Assembly (NCBI RefSeq): GCF_014898055.3
Contig: NW_023601104.1
Span: 79,901,106 to 79,965,105 of the forward strand
Length of the DNA: 64,000 nucleotides
From: Talpa occidentalis
Taxonomy: Eukaryota > Chordata > Mammalia > Eulipotyphla > Talpidae
Direction: 5' to 3'
Below, piece by piece: positions 1-11,879 of the stretch (position 1 is the first letter of the stretch; every line of letters begins with the position of its first letter). A program made the translations under genes and the position numbers. A model generated the notes under the pieces. That model saw nothing but the letters and a program-made list of their open reading frames with translations. It was not told where the DNA came from and made no database searches.

Positions 1-949
1 AATAAAATTCAGATGTTGCTGGAGCACCCAGCTTGATGGTGAAGACAAGGATGACAACCCAGTGAAACAGGGACTATGACTAGGAAGGGACTGACCTTGT
101 CTGCGTCCCTCTGGCTTGGATAACTCTCCTGATGACCAGGTCCCCCTCCCCTCCCCTCCACCTGGAGCTCAGGGCATCAGCCCCAATAGGAATCAGGGTC
201 CCTGAGGGTGTGCTCGGACCTCAGTCCTGCAGTCACTGGGGTGGGGGGGGGGGCGGGTGGCAGCCACCCAAGGAGTAGGGTGAAACAGTCTGTCCCCAGG
301 AGCAAGGGGCAGGCACAGAGCCACCCCACTGCCCCCACCTGGGTTCTCCAACAAGGGGCTCTAATCTACCTAAGTGGTGTGGGCTGGAAGTCAATTTGTT
401 TTACAGGAGCCCAGAGGGCTGGATGCCCTGTTCCATCCATCAAAATAATAACTAAGCAATTAGCAAATAATAGAATGGAATTGATTTTGTAAAGGACAGG
501 CAGTTACGTGGCCCATGGGCTGGGACAATGAGATTCAAAGGCTGGATGGGGTGCAAGGACTTGAAAGGACTGAAATCCTAGGAATCTGGGAGGGGTAGGG
601 GAGGAGGTCTCAAAGGAAAAGGCAGGGACCTCTGACCACTCTGGCAGCCTCCTGTTCAGACCTCTCCAGCCAGGAAGTGCTCAGGCTGGCCGGAGATGCT
701 GTCAACGTGGGTCTTGCAAGAGGGGCTGGGCTTCCCTGTGAGACAGGGATGGCTGGGGTTGTGCCAACTCTAAGCCCTGCAGATGCACCCAGGGTCTGCC
801 TCGTGGCTCTCTCCTGGGCAGTGACACCCTTATATTCTCAGTGCTCGTCTCCAAACCCAGCTCAAAGCAGGGACTCATCAAATATTTTGCAAGCTGAACA
901 AATAAATGACTAGTAGACACTGGCTTGGAAACCAGAGGGAGGTTTGGTG
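1..949. other. No gene seen
   Basis: Moderately GC-rich unique-looking DNA with a G run at 240-255. The stretch 820-905 has a vague L2/MIR flavour. No coding signal. Confidence 0.5.
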
Positions 950-1130
950 AAGAGGCTCATCACACAGACCTTGGAGCCAGACGGCCTGGACTCTGTCACA
1001 ATCACATTCTTTGGAATGCGATTGAATCCCGCGGTGCCCGCTTCCACATCTGTGAAGAGGGGTGAGGGTGGGGGGTTAAGTGAGTTTAGCGCAAGCAGCG
1101 CCAGACACAAGACAAGCATTAGCTGTGATG
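950..1130 (+). mobile_element. MIR remnant
   Basis: CTTGGAGCCAGACGGCCTGG and a final CAAGCATTAGCTGTGATGAT fit MIR. Confidence 0.55.
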
Positions 1131-1724
1131 ATCCCCACGCCCACAGAACCCTGGGCCACGGCACGTGTGCAGCCACATCCCCCACCTGCTGCCTAGTGCC
1201 GTGCGTCCGCGCCCTCCCCGTGCGTGCTCACGACAGCCCTCAGTCCCGCCTTCCCCACCTTGTGCTTCCCCTCACTCCTCCTTTCTGTCCTGCAGCCCGC
1301 AGGCTTCCTCCTGCCCTCCGTGGCCCCGTGAGTCAGCCCGTGGAGAAGGGTGGCCATCTCCTTCACCGCGGTCCATGGGCCAGTAGCACTGTCACCACCT
1401 GGAGCAGGTGAGAAATGCAGACACTGGCCCCCAGAATGCCGGGTCAGAGCACACTTCATCACAACCCCACAGGAAGCCCTTGAGCATGTCTCAGCCCTGG
1501 CTGCATGCTGGAATCGCTGGGGGTGGTTTGGCATTCAGTCATATTGCAAAGCTCCCGGGGTCAAGAATCCCTAGTTAGACAAATGCCCTCCCTTCCAAAG
1601 AGGCCAATCAGGGTCATATTAGCCAGGGGCAGAGCAGGCAAAGCAGGTAGAGCAGGCAGGCTCCCGTCCTGCTGGGATGACTGAGCAGTGTGAGCACAGC
1701 CACTGCCCCGGGCCCCATGGAAAT
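1131..1724. other. No gene seen
   Basis: GC-rich unique-looking DNA. Short open frames here show no recognisable protein. Confidence 0.5.
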
Positions 1725-2340
1725 GATGATGGATGACATAAGGCCCTGACTCTAAAGTGCTCCTGGTCTGGAGAGGGAGACTCTCAAATAAAGACCCCAC
1801 TACTAGGCAGAAGGGGAAGGGCTGGGATCTGGGGACGAACTAAGGGAACACACAGGGATAAACGTCCTGACCAGGATGCCTGGAAGGGAGGTATGGAGTA
1901 GGATGCTTTTGAGCCTCCTTTTGAGGAGCTAGGGATTTGGCAAATGAAGAAGGGAAGAATATTCCAGAAAGAGGGAGCTGCTTTGCAAAGGCATGCATTC
2001 ACAATTGGGCTCCTTGATGAGTGTGGGGACTGGTGATATCAGATGCCTAGAATTTGGGGAGCACACAAATTTGGGTGAGAGATGAGGACGGAGATGCGGT
2101 CAGATGAATCAGCCTAGATGCCAAGGAGGGGAGTCTGGACTTTATCCCGAGGGCAACACACACACTGGTAAAAAGGAGGAAAGATCATTGGCAGCAGAGA
2201 AGAGAGAGGACAAGCTGAAGAAAGTAGGGGACACCTGAGACATGAGGAGGATGCGACCTAGAACGGTGGCAGAGGGATGGAGAGGAGCCAGGAGAGGCCA
2301 TATCTCAGAGGAGAAACAAGTGAGGACACGGGATGCAGCC
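1725..2340 (+). mobile_element. Possible old interspersed repeat
   Basis: Words such as AATATTCCAGAAAGAGGGAG, TTTGCAAAGGCATG and GAGTCTGGACTTTATCCCGA resemble a mammal-wide repeat consensus. It may be the same family as 34555-34790. Confidence 0.4.
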
Positions 2341-2364
2341 ATGCTCCAGGATCCAGAGCAAGGG

Positions 2365-2530
2365 CCTGGGTTTGCACACCAGGACCTACCCTCTCCTGTG
2401 CCTTAGATTCCTTATCCATAAAGTGTTATTAGCAGCAGCACCTCCACATGAAGTTATGTTGTGAGGATTACACTCATGAAGACATGGGCATTTAGAATGC
2501 TGTTTGGTAGAGTGTAAGTGCCTCGTGCTG
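2365..2530 (+). mobile_element. MIR remnant
   Basis: CCTTAGATTCCTTATCCATA and GTTGTGAGGATTACACTCAT match the MIR core and 3' part. Confidence 0.65.
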
Positions 2531-3155
2531 CTGGCTTATAGCAGAAATGACCAGCTGAACTCTGGACACCCACACTCCCCTTTCTCTGAGTAAACCATTG
2601 CCAGGAAGCATCTCAATATTTGGGGACTACATTTCCAGTCACCCTGGCCTGGGGAGGGGACCATATCACTGAATTCTGGTGGAAGAATGTAGGTGGGTGT
2701 GATAGACACCACCGTCCAACCTGGTCCAAAAAGCCTCCTTTTGGACCAAAACAAAAAAAAAACCCACAGTCTCTCTTCCTCCTTCTTCCAGTGAAAATCA
2801 AAGTCACCAATTTGATCATTCTTATCATGTGGGAGGTCCACTGATAGAAGAGCAGAACTTCATGCCCTCCATAATGTCAGCTCAGATTTGTTTGCTGTCA
2901 CTTATCAGGCATCATGGAAGAATCAGCTGTTCTGCAGAAGTTAATAACCCAAAGGAAGGAACACATGTCCAAAGAACTAGATTGGAGGCCCATCTTGGAT
3001 TTCAGTTGCATGATCTTGAGCAAGCCACTCGACCCTTCTGAGGATAAACTGTTACAGGGTTTTCAAGAAAATTGGATCAAAGGCTATCTATAAAAGCTCC
3101 TTGTAAATGTATATAAGGATGATTGATTTTCCTTTAAGATACAAAAAATTTCTTT
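2531..3155. other. No gene seen
   Basis: Part of 2540-2760 may be an old repeat (GACTACATTTCCAGTCACCC) that I cannot name. The rest is featureless. Confidence 0.45.
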
Positions 3156-3169
3156 AAAATGTAATCATG

Positions 3170-3294
3170 GGGCCTCCCCTGGTGGCGCAGGGGTTGAGCG
3201 CTGGGCTGCGAGGCTGCCCGCAGCCTCTGCAGTGCCGGTTCGTTCCCCAGCCGCCTGCGAGGGTCCCACAAAAAAAAATAAAATAAAATAAAAT
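3170..3294 (+). mobile_element. Short Vic-1-like SINE, tRNA head only
   Basis: This copy has the tRNA-derived head (CGCTGGGCTGCGAGGCTGCC type) but ends at GGGTCCCAC and passes straight into an A-rich AAAATAAAAT tail, missing the usual 3' half. It is flanked by the 13-14 base duplication AAAATGTAATCATG at 3156-3169 and 3295-3308. It belongs to the GCTGGG-type subfamily. Confidence 0.85.
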
Positions 3295-3308
3295 AAAATG
3301 TAATCATG

Positions 3309-3563
3309 AATTTAGAAAACCTAAATAAGGGACCAGGAAAAAGACTAATTAATACAAAGTAAAAATCAAAATCAACAAGCAACTATAAACCAGAGACGCA
3401 CTACGGCGGGGGGAGGGAAGGGGAGAGGAAGGACTAGGGCAAAATTAGGGGGTGGGGGGGTGCAATTGTGTGGGGAATATAACCAAATGAAAATGCATAC
3501 ATTGTGCAAAAATGAAAAATGATGTAAGAATTATATAAAATAAAATATTAATTAAAAAAGAAA
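3309..3563 (+). mobile_element. Probable 5'-truncated L1 3' end
   Basis: A G-rich stretch (3403-3460) is followed by an A/T-rich end finishing in a long A-rich tail, like an L1 3' UTR. It is followed by another copy of AAAATGTAATCAT (3564-3576), the same target sequence that flanks the short SINE. The family assignment comes from structure, not alignment. Confidence 0.55.
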
Positions 3564-3576
3564 AAAATGTAATCAT

Positions 3577-3929
3577 TCAATGTGCCTCATTTAAACAATG
3601 GATCTAAGTGACAATTTAAAATTTGTATGGCCCAGAACTGTGATCTTGACATTCATTATCGCCCTACATATGATTGGATGATTCCCTCTGGGCTTACAGA
3701 GATTTGAGACTACACACCCCTTTACTGAATAGCCCCGTAATGCTGTATATGGTCTCTGATGCATCTCTGAATGGCTGTTGCTCATGTTAACACTACAGTG
3801 ACAGACAAAAACCATATATATTTACATACAGATATATATGTATACACACACACATACGTGTATATGCATACTCAGATATTCCATACATATTTTTTATCTT
3901 TGGACAGACCAGCATTAGGCCCTAGTTGA
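3577..3929. other. No gene seen
   Basis: AT-rich unique-looking sequence with a short TA/CA simple stretch at 3815-3870. Confidence 0.5.
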
Positions 3930-4245
3930 GAAGATCCAGCTCCAGGACTTTTCCAGGGTCACCTGGAGGGTCCTTGTCCTACTTGGTTACCAACACACTT
4001 ATACTCCTTCAAAATTCAACTCAAAGGGACCCCTGAGCCCAGCCACACCCATGTCCCACAAGGTGGGACTCCTCCTTTATTAGACCCCTAAGTACCTCAC
4101 AGTCTACCTGTTTTTTGCTAGTTTGGCTACTAAGTTTAAACATTTTGCAGATAGGAGCAAGGTCATTTGCATCTCCCATCTGACCTAGCACAGTGCTTGG
4201 CACCCAGCGGACACTCAGGAAATTTTGCTAAATGAATGACTCAGA
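3930..4245 (+). mobile_element. L2 3' end
   Basis: The end CTAGCACAGTGCTTGGCACC through TTTGCTAAATGAATGA is the L2 terminus. Confidence 0.65.
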
Positions 4246-4969
4246 AAGTCAGCAATTTTGGAAAGTGATGGGGATTATATCACCTCCCACTGAAAAATTC
4301 ATTTCTCTTCTATTTTGAGTCATACTTGGAGCCTGAACTATTCCCTTCATTTCAATTACATTAGCTAATTAGTTCAATACTTAAGCTTTTTCTTGGACAT
4401 TTTCCACCAAAGATATAGTTGGTTTCCATAAATAATGTAAGAGCACACTGAGTATCCCATTTAGAAGCCAGTAAGAGCCTCCTCATACTTCTGAACAGGC
4501 TAGAACTGCTAAGAAAGAGAAGACATGGTCCCGAGGGGTGTCCTAACACAACAGGTGCTGACCAGGAAGGACTCCTGTGTCTGGTTGCAGCTCCCAAGAT
4601 GGCTGCTCCCTCATCTCCCGCCCCACACGCTTTTCTGCAGTGTGACCTTGATATGCCTCCCATCAAGAGGGGCGCCCAGCCCCCCTGGACTCTGGGTACA
4701 TTTGCAATTTCCTTGACTAGTAGTCAGGCTTGCAATGCTGCCATGGCAACTGAAACTCCACCCAGCTCTGCGGGATCATGATATCTCCAGGGTCATCTGT
4801 CCCTGGTTCACCCAGAAACACACAAATGCTCTTTATCGCTTCAAATTCAAGAACACATAGAAGCTGCCTCTCACAGGCTTCTGTTGTCTGATTCCTTTGG
4901 AGTCTGTGGTGTTACTTCCAATGATATGTTCCAGGCCCTTTTCTAATCTACACACACATTCAAAAGAAC
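4246..4969. other. No gene seen
   Basis: Unique-looking sequence with no recognised element. Confidence 0.45.
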
Positions 4970-5655
4970 ATTCTCTCTTCTAAGATATTTAGATGATCAA
5001 TAAGCACATGAAAAGATGCTCAACATCACCAATCACTAGGAAATGGGAATCAGCACTACAGTGAGATACCACCTCTCCCCTATTGAGATGGCTACTATCA
5101 AAACAAACAAACCAAGTAGAAAACAGCAAGTGTCGACAGGGATACAGAGTAATTGCAGCCCTTGTGCACAGTTGCTGGGGATGTAAAATGGTGCAGCTGC
5201 TGTGGAAAACAGTATGGCAGTGCCTCAAAAAGTTAAAAATAGAATCACCACATGATCCAGCAATTCCACTTCTGGACACGTAACTGATATAATAGAAAGC
5301 AGGGTCTCAAAGAGATATGCCTACACCTGTGTTCATAGCAAAAACATGGAACAAACCCAGGTATCCATCCACAGATCAACGGCCAGAAAGTATGTAGTAG
5401 ATATACTGGTGGAATATTATTCAGCCTTACAAAGGAAGGACATGCTGGCACAGGCTGCCACCTACATGAATTATGCTAGGAGAAACAGTCCACTCACCAA
5501 AAAGACCGGTATTATATGATTCCACTTACATGAACTATTTAGCCAAAGTCATAGAGACAGAACAGTCATTGCCAGGGCTGGGTGGAGGGAAAAATGGACA
5601 CTCCTATTTAATGAAAACAAGAGTTTTAAGTTTTACAAGATGAAAGAGTCCTGAT
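4970..5655 (+). mobile_element. L1 ORF2 end and 3' UTR (old, first part)
   Basis: The stretch follows the end of mammalian L1 ORF2, with recognisable words such as TGCTCAACATCACCAATCA, GTGGAAAACAGTATGG and ATGATCCAGCAATTCCAC. The reading frame is broken. The element continues after the SINE at 5656-5933. Confidence 0.85.
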
Positions 5656-5933
5656 GGGCCTCCCTGGTGGTGCAGGGGTTAAAGACAGTGCTATCAAGCT
5701 ATTGTCAGGCACTGCAGCATGCCTTCCATCCCTGGCTGGCCAGGGAGGGAGCTGCTGCACATGGTGCAGCAGTCTTCTCCTGCCTCGCCCACTGCTCCCC
5801 TCAGCAGTGTATTTCAGTCAATCTGCCTGTTCTGTTCCCCGCTCTTCTCTGGTGAATCCTCTCACTGCCACACCTCTGGCCTACACCCCAGTTCTTGTAT
5901 GCATAAATAAATAAATCTTATAAAAAAAAAAAA
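5656..5933 (+). mobile_element. Vic-1-like SINE inserted in an L1
   Basis: A full-length copy of the GCACTATGAAG-type subfamily, with a somewhat diverged head. It splits an L1 3' end, whose sequence resumes at about 5934. An imperfect target duplication (GAAAGAGTCCTGA and GAAAATAGCCCTGA) flanks it. Confidence 0.9.
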
Positions 5934-6060
5934 GAAAATAGCCCTGAGGATGGATGGTGGTGATGGCTGCATAGCATCTAATCCACTGAAATATACACCA
6001 AAAATGGGTAAGATAGTAAATTTTATGTTATGGGCATTTTATCACAATAAAAAAAAAAAA
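5934..6060 (+). mobile_element. L1 3' end (continuation)
   Basis: GATGGATGGTGGTGATGGCT to the poly(A) at 6048-6060 completes the L1 begun at 4970. The SINE at 5656 separates the parts. Confidence 0.8.
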
Positions 6061-6065
6061 TTGGA

Positions 6066-6334
6066 GGGCCTCCCTGGTGGCGCAAGGGGTCAAGCACCGT
6101 ACTATGAAACAATCCACAGCCTCTGCAATATGAGTTCGATCCCCGACCGACCAGGGAGCAACCCACATGGTGCAGCAGACCTCTCCTGTCTCGCCTGCTG
6201 CTCCCCTCAGCAGTGTGTTTCAGTCAGTCTGCCTGTTCTGCTCCCTGCTCTGTCTCTGGTGAATCCTCTCACCCCCTGCATCTCTGGCCTGTACCCCAGC
6301 TCTTGTATGTATAAATAAATAAATCTTTAAAAAT
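6066..6334 (+). mobile_element. Vic-1-like SINE after an L1 poly(A)
   Basis: Full-length copy inserted just downstream of the A tail of the L1. The target duplication AAATTGGA is at 6058-6065 and 6335-6342. Confidence 0.92.
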
Positions 6335-6342
6335 AAATTGGA

Positions 6343-6787
6343 TAAGATAAAGAGACATTCCTACCAAGGCATTTGGAGCTACAATTTCCACTGTTCAACT
6401 TCATTATCACGGTGCTTCAGTCCTTATCTAACCCTCTACGCAAGTTTGTCCATGGCCTGAAAGACTTCTCTTTGTCTTTTGGTTTGCTTGTTTTTTGAAC
6501 GATTTCCAAATATTATTTATTGTATCCATTAGGATTAAGCATAGCTGATATTAAATTGGTTGGTCTGCTATTCCAAGCCCCCTGTGCCCTTAATCCCCCC
6601 AACTGTTGCTCTGATGTTATGGTCAGAACTTGTACTGACTGGTCAGTGTCCATGCCATTCTGGTTGTTCAATCTTTTAATATTACCCCAAGAATTAGATT
6701 TAGCTGCATATAACAGAAAAGGTCATATGATAGACAAGATAGAAACAAGATAGTAGCTTATTTCTCCCACTAAAGAGATAAAACTAA
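6343..6787. other. No gene seen
   Basis: Unique-looking AT-rich DNA between two SINEs. Confidence 0.45.
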
Positions 6788-6803
6788 AGAGAGAGGCAAT
6801 CCA

Positions 6804-7073
6804 GGGCTCTCCTTGGTGGCGCAAGGGGATAAGACACAACCTATGAATCTGTGCACAGCCACTGCAGCATGAGTCCAATTCCCCGGCTGGCCAGGGAGGC
6901 GACCCACATGGTACAGCAGACCTCTCCTAGCTCGCCCGCTGCTCCCCTCAGCAATGTATTTCAGTCAGTCTGCCTGTTCTGCTCTCCACTCTGTCTCTGG
7001 TAAGAGGTCACCCCCTGCATCTCTGGCCTGTACCCCAGTTTTTGTATGCATAAATAAATAAATCTTTTTAAAA
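6804..7073 (+). mobile_element. Vic-1-like SINE
   Basis: Full-length, moderately diverged copy. The flanking duplication AGAGGCAATCCAG recurs, with a small change, after the tail at about 7083-7099. Confidence 0.92.
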
Positions 7074-7099
7074 AAGAGAGAGAGAGATAGGCAATCCAG

Positions 7100-7614
7100 G
7101 GACATTATAGTTGTTTCACAGTGTCACCAGAAACTCAGACACCTGTCATGTTCCATCATCTTCCATGCACATTTTCTGTCTGCAAGGTGTACTCACACTC
7201 CAAGGTGGATATTGGAGCTCCAACTATCACATCAGCAATCCAGATCAGCATCAGAAAGAAATGGGGACAAAGGGACCCTCTTCCTAGTTGAGTCAGATCT
7301 TTCTAAGCAGACTTTCCAGAAGTCCCACACAACACTTAGGCTTTCACTCATAAGTATGAGAACTTAGTCACATACCAGATCTGGCAACATGAAAGGCAGG
7401 AGAATATAGTTTTGGTTTTTCATTAAGGAAAAAGGGGAGAATGAATATTGACGTGCATGTAGCCCCTCTGATTCTCTTATCCTTCAAGGTTTAGACAATA
7501 TTTCCTTGTGACACCAACCCCTAGGATATCTTACATTACCCATTATCTAAATCATGCGGTGTACATTCACTGTTAAACACTCAGGGTTTTATATAATAAC
7601 AATAATAATAATTA
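7100..7614. other. No gene seen
   Basis: Unassigned sequence. The part at 7590-7615 is a short AAT-rich stretch leading into a MIR. Confidence 0.45.
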
Positions 7615-7835
7615 TTATTTTTAGCAACAGTAGTTACCATTCACTACAGTCCTACAACATGACAGACACTAAGTAATTTACCTGCCTTACCATATTTAAT
7701 CTGCACAAAATCCCCATGAAGCAAATATTACTATTATTACCCTCAATTTGCAGGTAAGGAAACTGAGGCCCAAATGGAGGTAAAGCACTGGACTAAGGCC
7801 ACAAAACCATTAAGAGGCAGTCTTGGGATCTGATT
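7615..7835 (-). mobile_element. MIR
   Basis: TTACCATTCACTACAGTC and CAGGTAAGGAAACTGAGGC, in this order on the plus strand, give an antisense MIR. It is one of the best preserved in the window. Confidence 0.85.
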
Positions 7836-8534
7836 CATGAGCTTGCTAAGAAACCATGTCACCTTAAGCACCCAGCACAGGGGCCAAGAGAAGACATTAA
7901 AACCAAACTAATAAACCTTGTCAGTTGACCAACTGATTAACTTGGCATTGAGATAGAAAACAAGAACTAGACAAAGAACTTCATGGAGTGACCTGGGCCT
8001 GTTCCAGATACAGGAAAACACAAATCCAAGACATAGGCAGAAGTTGAGCAGTGCGCTTTCAAAAGTTGGGAGATTTGCAGAGGCTGAAATGCAGTAAGGC
8101 TCAAGTCCAAGGCTTTCCTCTGCCCTGACTGCAGGGTCTTCTGCCAACAATCCACAAGGATAATTTACGTGCCAGGAATGACCCTTGGTGCCTTCTTTAG
8201 CAAGCAAGAAGAATTTCCATTTGGTGCCCTGCCTACTGCTTTCTGGATGCCTAATTATTTAGTGATACTTACCGAACAATGAAAACATCCATGAAACATC
8301 ATCTGCAGCTTAAACATACCAGGCAAATCAATGAGATTTTGTTGTCAGTGGCCAGTAAATTGTTACTAACACAACACAAGTTCAACAGAAATGATTCCTG
8401 CAGGTTACAGGTGCCTGCAGTTGTTTGCTGCTTTTGTTCAGGATAGTCCTATCAATTCTAGTAGCCACCAAGGACACTGCTTTCCCAGATGCAGAGACTC
8501 CTGGAAGGGCAAGCTTGTATCTCTCCTCTAAAAA
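7836..8534. other. No gene seen
   Basis: Unique-looking sequence. Nothing supported. Confidence 0.45.
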
Positions 8535-9260
8535 AAGCATTTTATTATGAAAAATTTCAAATATATACCAAGGGATTCATTTGCACCATGGCAGTTGACA
8601 CTCACTTTGAAGGTCAAAAATGGTCAAATGTCAGCAATTTCATTGCTTAAATGACTAGCATAGTATAATGACCCCTCTCATCCCTATCTTGGCCCCGTTA
8701 CACCTTTCACCCCTCAAAGCCAAGCTCCTCTCTTCTAAATTTGTGCACCCTCCTCTCCACCATGGTTTATTTTAAAGCATACTCCAGCATCTTATCGAAA
8801 CCAGAAATATTTCAGTATTTTGTTCCTCAACAATTAAGAATCTTTTTAAGAATAGTCCCAGGGCCTCCCTGGTGGCACAAGGGATTGAGTCTGAGCACAA
8901 GGAAGTTATCCACAGCCACTGCAGCAGAAATTCCATCCCCCGCCAGGGAGGTGCCCCACATGGCACAGCAGACCTCTGTCTTGCCTGCTGCTCCTCTCAG
9001 AAGTGTAGTTCAGTAGATCCGCCTGTTCTGCTCTCCACTCAGTCTCTGGTGAATCCTCTTACTCCCCCCTCCCCAGCCCCCACACTTCTTTCCTATACCC
9101 CAGCTCTTGTATGCATAAATAAATAAAATAAATCTAAAAAAAAAAAGAATAGTCCCAAATCATTTTAACATTCTTCAAAAATTAAAAACTATTCATTATA
9201 CATATCAGTAAACATCCAGTCAGTTTTCAAAGTACCCCAACTATCTCATAAATGTCTTAG
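8535..9260 (+). mobile_element. Old interspersed repeat, split by a SINE
   Basis: Text such as TTATGAAAAATTTCAAATAT, TAGTATAATGACCCC and TATTTTAAAGCATACTCCAG resembles a repeat common in mammalian DNA. The SINE at 8861-9146 splits it. I cannot name the family with certainty. Confidence 0.45.
8861..9146 (+). mobile_element. Vic-1-like SINE
   Basis: Full-length copy with perfect flanking duplication AAGAATAGTCCCA (8848-8860 and 9145-9157). It interrupts an older repeat-like stretch at 8535-9260. Confidence 0.93.
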
Positions 9261-9349
9261 TTTTTGTTGTCATGCTTGTTTTTTGTTTACTAGTAAGAAA
9301 GAGGATCCAAATTATAATAGATTATAATTGGTTAATATTTCTCTAACTT

Positions 9350-9620
9350 GGCCTCCCTGGTGGTGCAAGGGGTTGCGCATCGCACTATGAAGCTATCCGC
9401 AGCCTCTGCAGCGCGAGTTCAATCCCCGGCCAGGGAGAAACCCACAAGGCACAGCAGACCTCTCCTGACTCGCCCGCTGCTCCCCGCAGCAGTGTACTTC
9501 GGTCTATCTGTCTGTTCTATTCCCCACTCTGTCTCCGGTGAATCCTTTCACCCGCCCCCCCCCACATCTCTGGCCTATACCCCAGTTCTTGTATGCATAA
9601 ATAAATAAATCTTTAAAATA
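9350..9620 (+). mobile_element. Vic-1-like SINE
   Basis: Full-length copy. The target duplication AATATTTCTCTAACT before it matches AATTATTTCTCTAACT after it. Confidence 0.93.
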
Positions 9621-9635
9621 AATTATTTCTCTAAC

Positions 9636-11554
9636 TCTCTAAGCTCCCCTTCTGTTTCTCTTCCTTCTTATTCCTTTTCACGTAATCTTTATGGATAAAA
9701 CCTGTAGCATTTTTCCTACAGACAACATCTGGCCACCTCCCTGTGACAGGACTTCCTCTAGAGGCTTGATGAGATTCAGGTTTGATATGGGGCAGGTATA
9801 CTTGGCACTGGGTGTTTCGGTCTCCCATCAGAAGAAACATGTCACTGAACTGTCAGTCACCTCATGATGTTAGCTGGCACCAACGATCACTGCCTGGATT
9901 CACTGTTTTCTAAGTAGCTGAAAACTGGCCTTGACCTTGATGACAGGCAAGTGTCACATCCAATGAAAGGACACCCCTTCTTCCCCCTCCCCCCCCCACC
10001 ACCTCTGGTTGTATGGTCTGAGAGAGAGCAGAGGGGCTGGATGCTACACTTCCTGCCCACCTCTCCCCCTCCACCCCCATATCCCTGTGGGAAGGCTGGG
10101 GAATTAGAAAGAGCCTGGCTCTGTGGATGCCAGCCTCCAGGTTGCTAGGATACATGGCTCCCAATGCCTGCTCAGAGCCACATCCTCCTGGAGGGGCTCA
10201 CAGCCCCTGGATGGGCTGTCGGTAAGTGGGGGAAGCAGGGGGGAAGGGGCATCCAATAGGCAGGCCTGCCAAGAAGGGGGAGATCCAGACTCCTCCTGGA
10301 TCTTCATGGAACTGAAGAAACAAGCCCCCAGAAGCAGCTCCACTCAGAGATTAATTCTATCCACGTGGTGAAGGCCACTTTGAATTTGAAGATCCCAGTC
10401 CTATCTTCCCCGAAGCTTGCATTTTGTCTGCAACACACCCTTCCACATCTAGTTCACAAGATACACACTGATGAATGTGTGACTGAACAAATGAATGGAT
10501 GCCCGTCCTCTCTCCAGCCCTCTTGGCCTGGCACTTCTGGCCACCATAAAGCTCAGCAAGGCCCACATCCACGTCCTCAGAGCAGCCTTCAGGCTCCCAG
10601 GCAGACTCAGACACTGCCTCCCTGCACTCGAGCTCAGAGCATTGGAGTTAACTGTTAAAGTGCCAGTTTCCCCACTGGACATCATTCTCTGTAGGCCAGC
10701 AGTTTAGGCACAGCAGTTTGGGTGGGTTGAGTTTGGATGCAGGGGTGAAAGTGAGCTGCTTGCCTGTCTCTGGACACGGCGCTCACCATCACCAGACAAC
10801 TCACCTGGGCCGCTTCAAAGGGCCTCTTTATGAAGATCTGTAATCTACCCACTGGAAACTTCTCCCTAGGATCCCTGGTGAGCCTGCCAGTGCCACGATG
10901 AGCCAGCTGGCCACCGCTTTCACAAGACCAGCCTTCAGAGTGCAGTCTCTCCATTCCCTCTGCCGCACCCACCAAAGGGCCATGGGGAATGTGTCCGACA
11001 TTCATGTCTTAATTTGCCCGGCTTGGCTCCATGAACGTGTCCCCAAGGTTAGAGGTGTTGTCCTTTTAAGCTCCTGCATGCTTTCCCTGGCCAGCACCCA
11101 CAAGAACCCCAAAATGTTGGGTATAGTTCAGCAAACCAGAGAGTTTAAGGGGCCCACAATTGGACCCCATAAGTACCTGGGTGTGAGCAGACCCATTCGC
11201 ACCATTTCCTGTTGCCAGCCAGGGGACCCCAAGGCCTAGAGGAGAGTCAGGGACTTCTCAGGATCAGAGAGTCGTGCAGAATTCAAGCCACAGTAGACCT
11301 GACAAAAGCAGCTCACTGCGATTATGCGCCACCATCGCCGGGCTGTGGCAGAAGAGCTGAAATCCTTCTGAAAATCTCAGCTCTGAGACAGCTTCCCCCC
11401 TCACCACCAGGCTGAGGGATGAGAGTCTGGCTCTGAGGAACCATCCAGGGAGGGCTCCAGCCAAAGACTGCACGCCAGGCGGGGGCATAAACCAGGCACA
11501 AGCGTGAGGGTTGGTTAACCCGCACTCCCCCGCACTCCATGCCTCGGGAGGGAG
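9636..11554. other. No gene seen
   Basis: About 1.9 kb of unassigned DNA with a C run at 9985-10000. A short L2-like end may lie near 10455-10500. No conserved protein is visible in its open frames. Confidence 0.45.
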
Positions 11555-11698
11555 CCAGCCTGCCTGGATCTCTGACCTTGGGCAATCAGCTTACCTCGCC
11601 AGGCTCAATGTCAGTGGGGAGTTAATGTCTGCACTATGAATAAAATAATGTATAAGACTTAGCACGCTGTCTGCCCTTTAGGAAACACTCAGGCGCCA
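11555..11698 (+). mobile_element. MIR remnant
   Basis: GACCTTGGGCAATCAGCTTA and TAAGACTTAGCACGCTGTC follow the MIR order. Confidence 0.5.
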
Positions 11699-11879
11699 GA
11701 ACCTTTATAAGCATGCCTTGTCCTGCCAGGCTCTGTGGACTAAGAGGAGAGTGAGACCCAAGATCCCATCCTCCCCTCCCCGGGGGCCTGGGGGCAGCAG
11801 GGAGGGCACTCCAGTATCGGCTTGTGAGGGTGGAGGAACTGGCTCAGAATCAGGGGGAGGGGGATCTGTCACAAGGGGC

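Noticed and set aside
5083..5451. Open frames of 66-96 codons that resemble protein
   Set aside because: They are relics of L1 ORF2 with a broken frame.
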